Shown here: positions 1-7,904 of the stretch, in pieces
Numbering within the stretch: position 1 is the first letter of the stretch
Layout: every line of letters begins with the position of its first letter
Source of the DNA: JBGPYB01 sp041493035
Lineage (GTDB): Bacteria; Acidobacteriota; Vicinamibacteria; Fen-336
Direction of reading: 5' to 3'
Assembly (NCBI GenBank): GCA_041493035.1
Contig: JBGPYB010000004.1
Span: 1-64,000 of the forward strand
Length of the DNA stretch: 64,000 bases
The notes under the pieces: generated by a model
Seen by the model: only the letters and a program-made list of their open reading frames with translations
What the model was told of the DNA's origin: nothing
Database searches by the model: none
Translations under genes and position numbers: made by a program

Positions 1-303
1 CAGCACGAGGTCGTGGAGGACGAGGAGGCCGGGAACGCGTCCCAGCAAGGGGTAGAGGAACGCGTGGTCCGGGGCGTTCCCCATCTGGTAGATCGCGAGA
101 TACGGGCGTTCGCGATGGCGGGTCGTGAAGCTCTCGGCTCGATGGACGCCGCACGAGGCCGGAAGCCGACCGCGGTCCACGGCCTCCTGGTCGTGGAAGA
201 CGTCGATCTCGTGACGCGGCGCCAGGAGCGCCAGCACGTCGGCGCTGTAGTCGGCGATGCCGCTGGCGGCGGGTGGCAGCGGCGTCAGCAACGCGAGGCG
301 CAT
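1..303 (-). CDS. Glycosyltransferase family 4, N-terminal part (runs off window)
   Basis: Reading leftward from an ATG at 303, the frame stays open to the window edge (101 codons). It begins MRLALLTPLPPAASGIADYS and ends at the edge with LLVLHDLVL. The N-terminal strand followed by a P-x-x-SGIADYS loop, and the later HDLVL strand, are the Rossmann-like N-terminal half of GT4 (GT-B fold) glycosyltransferases, which transfer sugars from nucleotide donors, often in polysaccharide synthesis. The donor-binding C-terminal half lies outside the window, so the substrate cannot be judged. The start codon is only 28 bases from the start of the divergent amine oxidase gene. A TANNNT box (TACAGT, 318-313) lies 9 bases before the ATG. 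Confidence 0.8.
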   Translation of the reverse strand, partial: MRLALLTPLPPAASGIADYSADVLALLAPRHEIDVFHDQEAVDRGRLPASCGVHRAESFTTRHRERPYLAIYQMGNAPDHAFLYPLLGRVPGLLVLHDLVL

Positions 304-331
304 GAGGCTTCTACTGTATCCTTGCCGTCCC

Positions 332-2287
332 ATGAAGCCTATGGCCCTCCTCGCGCTGGTGTTGGCATGCGCGACATCGGTCCTTGCCGAGCCGCGCCAT
401 CCCCTCGACCCTCTTTCAACGCATGAATACTGGGAAGTCTTCGACATCATGAAGGCCTCTGGGAAGCTGGGTCCCGCGAGCCGCTACTCCGCCGTCAGCC
501 TCCAGGAGCCGCCGAAGGCCGAGGTCCTGGCGTGGACGGCGGGGAAGACATTCGGGCGCGAGGCCAAGGTCGTCGTCCGCCAGGAAGGTCGCACCTTCGA
601 GGGCGTCGTCGACGTCGCCGGGAAGCGCCTCACGTCGTGGAAGGAGAGGACCGGCGTGAAGGCGAACCTCACCTTCACCGAGCTCTCAGATGCGGGCGAT
701 CTGGTCCAGGACGATCCGGAGTGGCAAGCTGCCATGCGCAAGCGCGGCATCAAGGACTTCGAGACCCTCGAATGCTTCGGGAGCCCGGCGGGCTATTTCG
801 GCACAGCCGAGGAGCAGGCGCACCGCCTCGAGCGGATCACGTGCGACGAGCGACGCGGCGATTCCACACCCTGGGGACGTCCGGTCGAAGGCGTCGTTGT
901 GGTCTACGACCTCGACGCGAAGAAGGTCTTGCGGGTGATCGACACGGGGGCGGTTCCCGTGCCGCCGGCGGGATCGGGCGACTACGATGCCGAGGCGATT
1001 GGCCCGGAGCGCGACATCCCAAGCCCGATTCGGGTGGAGCAGCCTGCGGGCCCCGGATTCCGGGTCGACGGGCACGAGGTCTCGTGGCAAAACTGGCGCT
1101 TCCACGTTCGCGTCGAACCCCGCGTCGGCCTGGTCCTGTCTCTCGTCCGCGTCATGGACGGAGGCAAGGCCCGGTCGGTCTTGTATCAGGGATCCCTCTC
1201 CGAGATCTTCGTCCCCTACATGGATCCCTCGGAGGGGTGGCTCCACGCGACGTACATCGACGCCGGCGACTACGGCAATGCCGAGGGGCTGCTGAAGCCT
1301 CTTGAGCGCGGCACCGACTGCCCGTCGGGCGCCGTTTACCTGGACGCCCTCATCGCCGACGAGCGCGCCCGCCCGGAGCCCCGCCCGCGCTCGGCCTGCC
1401 TCTTCGAGCGGGAGTCGGGGGATATCGCCTGGCGCCACACCGACGGCCCCGACGCCGTCGTCTCGCGGCCGCGCCGCGATCTCGTGGTGCGCTCCGTGGC
1501 CGTCCTGGGCAACTACGATTACGTCCTCGACTGGGTCTTCCTCCAGGACGGCAGCTTCAAGGTGGTGGTGGGGGCCACCGGGGTTGTCGCCGTGAAGGGC
1601 GTCGCGGCTCGGACCGCGGCCGATACCCCGGGTGGGACCGGAGATCCCTACGGACGCTACGTGGCTCCCCATACCGTCGCCATCAACCACGACCACTTCT
1701 TTTCCTATCGTCTCGACTTCGACGTGGACGGCACGTCCAACAGCTTCGAGCGCGACCTGTTCGTGAAGAAGCGCACTCCGGAAGGGAACCTCCGCAGGAG
1801 TCTCTGGGCCGTTGAGTCGAGGATCGCCCACACGGAGCGTGACGGGATGGTCGATGTCATGGAACATTCCGAGGCGTTGCTCCGCGTCGTGAATCCAGCG
1901 GTGCGCGGACCCCTCGGCTATCCCGTGAGCTACGAGCTTCGCCCGGGCCACGGTGCCTCGATGCTGCTCGACGCCGACGACTGGCCGCGCCGCCGCGCGG
2001 GCTTCGCTGACCACATGCTCTGGGTCACGCCCGAGCGCGACGACGAGCGGTACGCGGCGGGGGACTACGTCACCATGAGCCAGGGGGGCGACGGTCTCCC
2101 CAAGTGGACGAGCGCTAACCGGCCCATCGAGAAGACCGACATCGTGGTCTGGTACACGTTCGGGATGCACCACGCGCCGCGGGCCGAAGACTGGCCGATC
2201 ATGCCGACGCTCTGGCACGAGCTGGAGATCCGGCCGTACGATTTCTTCGCCCGCAACCCAGCCCTCGACCTCCCGCGGCCCAGGTAG
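332..2287 (+). CDS. Secreted copper amine oxidase (primary-amine oxidase)
   Basis: This 651-residue protein has the copper/topaquinone amine oxidase fold. Such enzymes oxidise primary amines to aldehydes, releasing ammonia and hydrogen peroxide. The first 19 residues (MKPMALLALVLACATSVLA) are a typical Sec signal peptide, so the enzyme should be periplasmic or exported; this is why the ATG at 332 is preferred to earlier in-frame codons. The sequence VLGNYDY near residue 395 is the topaquinone site, whose first Tyr becomes the cofactor. NHDHF near 453-455 supplies the His-x-His copper pair, and GMHH near 613 the third ligand. The length is usual for bacterial members. Its 3' end overlaps the degraded tail of the opposing hsdR remnant. 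The natural amine cannot be inferred. Confidence 0.93.
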   Translation: MKPMALLALVLACATSVLAEPRHPLDPLSTHEYWEVFDIMKASGKLGPASRYSAVSLQEPPKAEVLAWTAGKTFGREAKVVVRQEGRTFEGVVDVAGKRLTSWKERTGVKANLTFTELSDAGDLVQDDPEWQAAMRKRGIKDFETLECFGSPAGYFGTAEEQAHRLERITCDERRGDSTPWGRPVEGVVVVYDLDAKKVLRVIDTGAVPVPPAGSGDYDAEAIGPERDIPSPIRVEQPAGPGFRVDGHEVSWQNWRFHVRVEPRVGLVLSLVRVMDGGKARSVLYQGSLSEIFVPYMDPSEGWLHATYIDAGDYGNAEGLLKPLERGTDCPSGAVYLDALIADERARPEPRPRSACLFERESGDIAWRHTDGPDAVVSRPRRDLVVRSVAVLGNYDYVLDWVFLQDGSFKVVVGATGVVAVKGVAARTAADTPGGTGDPYGRYVAPHTVAINHDHFFSYRLDFDVDGTSNSFERDLFVKKRTPEGNLRRSLWAVESRIAHTERDGMVDVMEHSEALLRVVNPAVRGPLGYPVSYELRPGHGASMLLDADDWPRRRAGFADHMLWVTPERDDERYAAGDYVTMSQGGDGLPKWTSANRPIEKTDIVVWYTFGMHHAPRAEDWPIMPTLWHELEIRPYDFFARNPALDLPRPR

Positions 2288-3758
2288 TCGTTCCGGGATC
2301 GAAGTCGGTGGTGGCGTACCATTCGGCGTAGAGGTTGTTCAGGGCCGCCGACACGTCGTCGGCGTGACGGTCGCGGGCACAGAAGATGATCGTCTTCTGC
2401 TCGGGGCCTCCCGTGGCGACGAGCTGCGCGAAGAGATCCCGGCACATGGCCTCGACGCGGTCGGGCAAGAGAAGGCGATCTTCGAAGCTGCCGGGGTCGT
2501 ATTGGTCGCGGGCCAGGTCTGCGCCGAGCAGCTCTCCCGTGAGCGCGTCTACCACGGTCTTGCCGGCAAGGTCGCGCTTGCTGACGCCGGTCTCTCGCTC
2601 ACTCTGGGGATTCCGATCGAGGAAGATGTCGCGGCGTACTATCTCGCACGCGGCGAGATAGCCATCGTCGATGCCCTGGCCGAGGTCGTACTCGTACGCG
2701 GGGTCGCCGAAATGACGCCTGTTGTCGGCCGAGAGTTGTTCGTCGGCCCGTGTTTCGGTGGTCGCCTCGCTCACTTCCAGCTCGCGTGGCGTCGCCGTGA
2801 GGCCCACCTGGACGGCGTCTGGGTTGCGGCGGAGGACCTCCGACCACTTGCCCCACGCCGACCGGTGGCACTCGTCGATGACGATGTGGCTGAAGTAGTC
2901 CTGGGGATAGTGGCGGTGCAGGAAGCTCGCGCTGCCGTCGTCGCTCGAGACGTCGAGGGTCTGGTACGTCGCGACGTGAATGCGCGCGTTGCGGGCGTGG
3001 TTGGCTCCGTCCGCGTCCTCGTAGACCTCGGCCGCATCGGCGCCGAAGACGCGTTGGAAGGCCGCAAGTCCCTGGCCACGCAGCTCGTCCCGGTCGCAGA
3101 TGAAGAGGGCACGCCGGAGCTGACCGGCATCGGCGACGCGCTTCAGCAGGTTCACTGCGATGAAGGTCTTGCCTGAGCCGGTCGCGAGCGAGAGCAGCGC
3201 CCGCTTCTCGCCGCGGGCGAGCTTCTCCAAGACCGCTCGGATGGCGGCGTCCTGATAGTAGCGGCGCGTGGCCTCGCCACCCGCGTAGGGAACGAATAGC
3301 GGTCGGGCTGCCAAGTCGTCGAGGCTGAACCCGCGGTCACCCTCGTAACGCGCCCGGAGTTCCATGGGCGCCGGAAGCTCGGCGAGTGGCCGCGGCTTCG
3401 ACGTGAGGCCGTTCTTGCCGTCGAACTCGACGAAGAGGTAGCCGTTCGACGAGAAGACGAACGGGACGTTGAGCCGCTTGCAGGCGGCGTAGCCCTTCGC
3501 TTGCTCCAGGCCATGGCCGGGCGGGAGATCCTCGGACTTGGCCTCGATCAGGGCCACCGCCACCGGCTGCGAGCCCGGAGTCACGCGGATCCGGAGGACG
3601 TAGTCCGCTCGGCCGCGAGACTGCTTCCGGGGCTTCCCGTCGACGATTTCGATGGCCCCAGCCGTCTCCTCGCGCCGAATCAGGTCCTCGGTCCAGCCAC
3701 GCGCGTGCAGAGCCGGGTCGAGCAGCTTCACCCGCGTGTCGGCTTCGCTGAGGGGCAT
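2199..3758 (-). pseudogene. Truncated type I restriction enzyme R subunit (HsdR, EcoEI-like)
   Basis: The 519-codon frame starts like EcoEI-type HsdR. An N-terminal nuclease domain has RADYVL (D52) and EAK (72-74). A DEAD-type helicase domain follows with GSGKT (194-198), DECH (295-298) and TATP (321-324). Family resemblance is clear up to about residue 484 (IIFCARDRHADD then LNNLYAEW). The sequence then becomes an arginine/glycine-rich tail that simply reads through the 3' end of the opposing amine oxidase gene. Helicase motifs IV-VI and the C-terminal region of the usual roughly 800-residue protein are missing, with the break near 2300. No hsdM or hsdS is present in the window. It is most likely a non-functional relic, although the promoter-proximal end is intact. 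Confidence 0.82.
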
Positions 3759-3854
3759 CGGGCGAATAGTGTATCCGGTCCTATCCTGTCCGCGCGTGGA
3801 GCTAGGCTTGGTTCAAATGCCAGGTCAGCCCAAGTTCGACGAGATCGGGTACTG

Positions 3855-4598
3855 ATGGCGCGCTCGGCGATTGAGTGGACGGAGTCGACGTGGAATCCGG
3901 TCACCGGCTGCGACAAGGTCAGCCCGGGCTGCAAACATTGCTACGCCGAGGTGATGGCGCGCCGCCTCAAGGGCATGGGGCAGCCCAACTACCGCAACGG
4001 CTTCGAGCTGACTCTACAGCCACAGATGTTGGAGCGGCCCCTCAGTTGGCGGCAGCCGCAAATGGTCTTCGTCAATTCCATGTCCGACCTGTTTCACAAG
4101 GACGTGCCTCTGTCCTACATCCGGCAGGTCTTCGACGTGATGCGGCGCGCGTCGTGGCACACGTTCCAGGTGCTGACGAAGCGCGCCGACCGACTGGAGG
4201 AACTCGCTCGCCGACTCGCTTGGCCCAGCAACGTCTGGATGGGTGTGAGCGTTGAGCGAGGAGACTACGCGTTTCGTATCGACCATCTCAGGAGAACGCC
4301 CGCGTCCGTGCGGTTCCTGTCTCTGGAACCGCTGCTCGGGCCGCTTCCTCGATTGAACTTGGAAGGGATCGATTGGGTGATCGTCGGCGGTGAGTCGGGC
4401 CCTCGAGCGCGGCCGATGAAGGAGGAGTGGGCGCTCGAGATCCTTGGGCAGTGCCGGAACGCCGGCGTTCCCTTCTTCTTCAAGCAGTGGGGCGGACGGA
4501 ACAAGAAAGCGGCGGGACGCCTCTTGAAGGGAAGGGCGTTCGACGAAATGCCGAGTCTTGGTCCGCTATCCGCAGACCACGCGAGCCCCTGTCAATGA
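3855..4598 (+). CDS. Phage Gp37/Gp68-like (DUF5131) three-cysteine protein
   Basis: The 247-residue protein opens MARSAIEWTESTWNPVTGC and carries the family's cysteine cluster C19-x6-C26-x2-C29 (SPGCKHCYAE), which resembles a radical-SAM-like metal site. The middle shows further conserved blocks: FVNSMSDLFH, FQVLTKRADRL, NVWMGVSVE, RFLSLEPLLG and IVGGESGPRARPM. The C-terminal block FFFKQWGG is also characteristic. This is the Gp37Gp68/DUF5131 family found in phages and bacterial accessory regions, often beside the three-Cys-motif partner protein TcmP; no such partner is visible here. Biochemical function is not established. It diverges from the hsdR relic with 96 bases between start codons. 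The ATG at 3855 is chosen because the conserved IEWTESTWNP block follows at once. Confidence 0.85.
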   Translation: MARSAIEWTESTWNPVTGCDKVSPGCKHCYAEVMARRLKGMGQPNYRNGFELTLQPQMLERPLSWRQPQMVFVNSMSDLFHKDVPLSYIRQVFDVMRRASWHTFQVLTKRADRLEELARRLAWPSNVWMGVSVERGDYAFRIDHLRRTPASVRFLSLEPLLGPLPRLNLEGIDWVIVGGESGPRARPMKEEWALEILGQCRNAGVPFFFKQWGGRNKKAAGRLLKGRAFDEMPSLGPLSADHASPCQ

Positions 4599-4631
4599 GT
4601 TCAGTAGCGGACCAGTTGGCGTCGACGCCCT

Positions 4632-4749
4632 CTATCGCCGCCGGGCGTGCTTTCCCGCGAGGGAGCGAACGATCCCTTCGTCCATCTCCCGGACGCTGCG
4701 CGGTCGCCCACCCTTCCGGTAGAGCATGCCGTGCAGCTCCTTTACGTCG
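4632..4749 (-). pseudogene. Possible relic of an AbrB/MazE-type antitoxin C-terminus
   Basis: Just downstream of the HicA-like gene, in another frame, is a short open stretch reading DVKELHGMLYRKGGRPRSVR, then EMDEGIVRSLAGKHARRR and a stop at 4632. The pattern of a short GML segment, a basic turn, then S-V-x-E-M-D-E-x-I resembles the C-terminal tail of AbrB/MazE/SpoVT-family antitoxins. The DNA-binding N-terminal half is absent, and no start codon with a ribosome site is seen. It is interpreted as a decayed fragment; the resemblance is judged by eye only. Confidence 0.33.
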
Positions 4750-4752
4750 GGC

Positions 4753-4962
4753 CTAGATCCTCTTTCGCGTCTTGTCTGTCGCCCCATAGAAGTCCTCGCG
4801 GCTGAAGGTCGACTGCCGGATCATGCTCTTGATCAGGTCAACCGAAAACGATCGGATGGACTTGTCCACCGTGACTATCGCCCGCTTGTGGCCTTCGGAG
4901 GCGGGTCGTTCGTATTGAGCATGCGAGCCGTCTTGCCGTTTGAATGCGAAACCCAGAGCCAA
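4753..4962 (-). CDS. HicA-like toxin (mRNA interferase family), 5' end uncertain
   Basis: The frame contains LGFAFKRQDGSHAQYERP, with the G-S-H motif that carries the catalytic His of HicA double-stranded-RNA-binding-fold toxins. It then reads RAIVTVDKSIRSFSVDLIK and SMIRQSTFSREDFYG, matching the family's C-terminal half. In-frame sequence continues upstream (LPAPDSGEVIAIVLALGF, the expected first helix) to the stop of the HicB-like gene at 5020, but contains no ATG or GTG. The only conventional start is TTG at 4962, which would drop helix 1; CTG at 5019 and ATT at 5016 are non-standard. An ATG at 5015 lies in a different frame and soon hits a stop, suggesting a small frameshift. The gene may therefore be inactive, or its 5' end may be miscalled. 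Confidence 0.62.
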   Translation of the reverse strand: MALGFAFKRQDGSHAQYERPASEGHKRAIVTVDKSIRSFSVDLIKSMIRQSTFSREDFYGATDKTRKRI

Positions 4963-5019
4963 GACGATGGCAATTACCTCGCCCGAGTCAGGGGCGGGTA
5001 ACGCCGTCGTCCCATTCAG

Positions 5020-5439
5020 TCAGCAGGGCCGAGGAGCGTGGGCCGACGATTCTGATGGCGAAAAGAGGTGTCGACGAAGCCGTAGGCGTTCAGGGAGGAA
5101 TTTCAATGACCAGAGGTAGTACTTGACCCAATGCGTGAACGGCGCAGGCCGCATCACAAGATCCTCGGATGGCCCATCGAACGCGACGGCCAAGTAGCCG
5201 TGGACTGCTTCTTGGAGCTTGCCGATAGCCTCTTCTTCCGCATTGCCCTGAGTTAGCAGATCAAGATCAAGGCACTCGGCGATATAGGAGGGGCCGCTCC
5301 GATAGGTGAACCACCGGAGCGCGTGTTCTCGACCGCATGAGCAATGGAGCAACGGCATACGGATGACGATGCCACCGCAGATGGGGCAATGGCGAACTTG
5401 CCGAAAGTCGCCCGCGTCTGCGACTGGATCCGTTGCCAT
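5020..5439 (-). CDS. HicB-like antitoxin with N-terminal zinc ribbon
   Basis: The 139-residue protein begins MATDPVADAGDF at an ATG preceded by AGGGG at a good distance, which decides the start over an earlier in-frame ATG at 5586. Residues about 20-40 hold two cysteine pairs (HCPICGG and HCSCGREH), a likely zinc ribbon. A HicB-type half-RNase-H segment follows: SYIAECLDLDLLTQGNAEEE, then AIGKLQEAVHGYLAVAFDG. The C-terminal tail is basic and aromatic. HicB proteins neutralise the adjacent HicA toxin and repress their operon; the gene directly downstream in the same frame is HicA-like, consistent with that role. The zinc ribbon is not part of canonical HicB and may serve DNA or partner binding (inference). 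Confidence 0.68.
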   Translation of the reverse strand: MATDPVADAGDFRQVRHCPICGGIVIRMPLLHCSCGREHALRWFTYRSGPSYIAECLDLDLLTQGNAEEEAIGKLQEAVHGYLAVAFDGPSEDLVMRPAPFTHWVKYYLWSLKFLPERLRLRRHLFSPSESSAHAPRPC

Positions 5440-5597
5440 CGTTTCCCCTGTCTCCTGAGCCACTCCGCCCCGACTGCAAGTGCAAGCATATACCCCATCT
5501 GTCCCGAGCCGAGCAAGGCTACGAACTCGGCAAGGGTCCAAACGTGATCGATAACGCCCGTTTGCGCTGATGACCTCCGACGTCACCAGCCGGAACC

Positions 5598-6881
5598 CTA
5601 CCGCCGCGCGAGGAGCGCGTATTCCTGCGGCGCGTACAGGAAGTCGTTCAGCTTGCGGAGGTTCTCGTTCAGGACCTCGAGCGCGCGGGGCGGAAGCTCC
5701 TCGGCCGGAACCTCCTGCAGTCGCGTCGCCGCGTCCACAGGCGAGCGTAGCTCGACGCGAACGTCGCTGAAGCCTGCCGCCGCCGCCAGGAACGACAGCG
5801 TGTCGGGGTGGAGGGGCTTCTCGTGGGTGAGGTCCCGGTTGTAGATCTCGAGGAACCCGAGGACAGAGCGCGGGTTGATCGTCTCGAGAACGAGCAGGCC
5901 ACCCTTGCGCAAGACGCGATGAGCCTCGCGGAGCGTCTCCTGGAGGACGGCCGGAGGAAGGTGCTCGGCTACCTGTGCGGCGAAGACCCCGCCGAATGAT
6001 CCCTTGGTCCGCGCGCGCAGGAACGAGAGCAGATCGCCTGGCTCCACGTCGAGGCCTCGATCGAGTCCCTCGCGGACGAGGGCGGCGTTCCCTTCGACCC
6101 CGTGGGCCGCGATGGCGTTTTCCTTGAGCAGCTCGAGGAACTCCCCGCGTCCGCAGCCCAGATCGGCCACCGGTTCGAGACCGCGGAATAGATCCACGTA
6201 CGACGCGAGACGCTCGCGGATTTCGTCGCGGCTTCCGCGATACCGGTTCTCGAATGCGATATAGGCGGAGTCGCTGGCCGCTTGCTCCGCCGCCGCTGCG
6301 ACGCGTTCCGGGGGCGGCGAAGCGAGCGTTCCACGAAGGGCGCGCACCTCTTCCGACACGGCTTCGAGTCGGTCGCGCAGCGCGAGCAGCCCTTCGATGC
6401 GCCGGCCGAGCGACTCCTGCCGGCGGTCGAAGGCCTCGAGGATCAGCTCGGCTCTCGACGTCGCGAGGGCCGAAGCCATACGGTCGCGAGCATCCATCAC
6501 CGGGAGGACGCGTTGGAGGTAGTGCATCAGAGCCGCGATCAGATCGCGGAGTCGGGCGTGGAGGCGGGCGGTCTCGTCGACATGGCCGTTGAGAATCTGA
6601 ACGACCGTGGAGTTGAACTCGGCCTGCCGGTCGATCGCGGGAGCCATGACTCCCCAGATGCTTCTGTGGAACCGGCCGGTCAGCCCACTCCCCTGCGGCC
6701 CCGCCGGGGCGGTCCAGAGCGAGTTGAGGCGCGCCATCTGGTTCGGAAGGTCCGGGAGCTTCTCCGCCGGCAGGGGGAATGTGGCGAGGGCGTCGATGGC
6801 GGCCAACACCGAGGCGTAAGACGAGTCCTCTTCGTCGAGCTTCTTCCGGAGGGCGAGAAGATCCGGTGACTGGTCGTCCAA
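5598..6881 (-). CDS. Class I SAM-dependent methyltransferase with helical N-terminal region
   Basis: The 427-residue protein has an alpha-helical, probably coiled-coil first half (to about residue 210, rich in Arg, Glu and Leu). A Rossmann methyltransferase domain follows: motif I PVADLGCGRGEFLELL, then GVEGNAALVREGLDRGLDV, FGGVFAAQVAEHLPP and LREAHRVLRKGGLLVLETIN. This two-part layout occurs in methyltransferases encoded among glycosyltransferase genes that modify surface polysaccharides, so a sugar or glycan acceptor is plausible but unproven. The TTG start at 6881 lies 3 bases after the thiG stop, so it is probably the last gene of the thiS-thiG transcript; no thiamine role is implied by its sequence. 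Confidence 0.82.
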   Translation of the reverse strand: MDDQSPDLLALRKKLDEEDSSYASVLAAIDALATFPLPAEKLPDLPNQMARLNSLWTAPAGPQGSGLTGRFHRSIWGVMAPAIDRQAEFNSTVVQILNGHVDETARLHARLRDLIAALMHYLQRVLPVMDARDRMASALATSRAELILEAFDRRQESLGRRIEGLLALRDRLEAVSEEVRALRGTLASPPPERVAAAAEQAASDSAYIAFENRYRGSRDEIRERLASYVDLFRGLEPVADLGCGRGEFLELLKENAIAAHGVEGNAALVREGLDRGLDVEPGDLLSFLRARTKGSFGGVFAAQVAEHLPPAVLQETLREAHRVLRKGGLLVLETINPRSVLGFLEIYNRDLTHEKPLHPDTLSFLAAAAGFSDVRVELRSPVDAATRLQEVPAEELPPRALEVLNENLRKLNDFLYAPQEYALLARR

Positions 6882-6884
6882 GCG

Positions 6885-7664
6885 CTACCGGCCGACGACG
6901 CCTTCGAGGGGCGACGAAGCGGAAGCGTACATCTTCCGCGGGATCCGCCCTGCCAGGAACGCGTCGCGCCCCGCTTCGACGGCCTTGCGCATCGCCCGTG
7001 CCATCAGGACGGGGTCCGCCGCAAGGGCGATGGCCGTGTTCATCAGGACGCCGTCGGCGCCGAGCTCCATGGCGATGGCGGCGTCCGAGGCGGTGCCGAC
7101 ACCTGCGTCGACGATGACGGGGACGCCCACCGCCTCCTTGATGAGCTGGATGTTGATCCGGTTCTGGATCCCGAGGCCGCTGCCGATGGGCGCCCCGAGA
7201 GGCATCACCGACGCGGCGCCGGCATCCTCGAGCTTCTTGGCGATCACGACGTCGTCGGTGGTGTAGGGGAGGACGACGAAGCCCTCCTTGACCAGGATCC
7301 GCGTCGCGGCCAGCAGCCCCTCGACGTCGGGGTAGAGCGTCTTCTGGTCGCCGATCACCTCGAGCTTGACCCAGTGGCTGAGGCCCGCCTCACGGCCGAG
7401 GCGCGCGGTGCGCACGGCCTCGTCGGCGGTGTAGCAGGCGGCGGTGTTGGGGAGGATGAACATCCGGTCTGCGTCGATGTGGTCGAGGAGATTCTCCGGG
7501 CCGCGGTTGTTCAGGTCGACGCGGCGCACGGCCACCGTGACCATGTCGGCTCCCGAGGCCTCGTGGGCCTCGCGCATCACGCGGAAGCTCGGGTACTTGC
7601 CGGTGCCGACGATCAGGCGCGAGCGAAGCTCGCGGCCCGCGACGACGAGCGAGTCGCTTGCCAT
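6885..7664 (-). CDS. thiG: Thiazole synthase
   Basis: ThiG builds the thiazole phosphate of thiamine from 1-deoxyxylulose-5-phosphate, dehydroglycine and the ThiS thiocarboxylate. The 259-residue TIM-barrel protein shows LIVGTGKYPSF at the N-terminus, VKLEVIGD with the Schiff-base Lys, and VIVDAGVGTASDAAIAMELG followed by DGVLMNTAIALA (phosphate-binding and active-site loops). The ATG at 7664 is used because the conserved region begins there. A GTG at 7688 would extend it by eight residues and overlap thiS. It follows thiS by 10 bases and precedes the methyltransferase, so the genes appear cotranscribed. No ThiC, ThiE, ThiF or ThiH homologue lies in the window. Confidence 0.95.
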   Translation of the reverse strand: MASDSLVVAGRELRSRLIVGTGKYPSFRVMREAHEASGADMVTVAVRRVDLNNRGPENLLDHIDADRMFILPNTAACYTADEAVRTARLGREAGLSHWVKLEVIGDQKTLYPDVEGLLAATRILVKEGFVVLPYTTDDVVIAKKLEDAGAASVMPLGAPIGSGLGIQNRINIQLIKEAVGVPVIVDAGVGTASDAAIAMELGADGVLMNTAIALAADPVLMARAMRKAVEAGRDAFLAGRIPRKMYASASSPLEGVVGR

Positions 7665-7674
7665 GGGCTCGATG

Positions 7675-7899
7675 TTAGCACGCACCACCCCCGACGAAGG
7701 TCACGATCTCCAGGCGATCACCCGGGCTCAACCGCCGCGCAGGGTGTTCGGCGCGGGGGACGACTTCGAGGTTCATTTCCACCGCGACTCGCCGTGGGTC
7801 GAGGGAAAGGCGACTCAGGAGATCGGCGATCGTGGAGCCTTCTGGGACCGACACACCATCGCCGTTGACCTGCACCTCGAACCCGGCTGGCCGCGACAA
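7675..7899 (-). CDS. thiS: Sulfur carrier protein ThiS with two extra C-terminal residues
   Basis: This 74-residue beta-grasp protein should carry sulfur as a C-terminal thiocarboxylate for ThiG. VNGDGVSVPEGSTIADLL and VAVEMNLEVVPRAEH are typical ThiS segments, as is GDRLEIVTFVGGG near the end. The frame does not stop after the GlyGly but continues with Ala-Cys before TAA. ThiS normally ends in GlyGly, which is adenylated by ThiF, so maturation would require removal of AC. The TTG start lies 5 bases after the stop of the upstream conserved gene. Either the C-terminus is trimmed or the family here tolerates a tail. Confidence 0.9.
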   Translation of the reverse strand: MSRPAGFEVQVNGDGVSVPEGSTIADLLSRLSLDPRRVAVEMNLEVVPRAEHPARRLSPGDRLEIVTFVGGGAC

Positions 7900-7904
7900 A
7901 CGGG

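Noticed and set aside
686..2218. Long open frame antisense to the copper amine oxidase
   Set aside because: High GC gives long antisense frames. Its translation is rich in Arg, Val, Asp and His with no domain, while the sense strand has complete amine oxidase motifs.
4427..4756. 109-codon plus-strand frame at the end of the DUF5131 gene
   Set aside because: Its first half is the DUF5131 gene in another frame, and the rest is Arg/Ser/Pro-rich without features.
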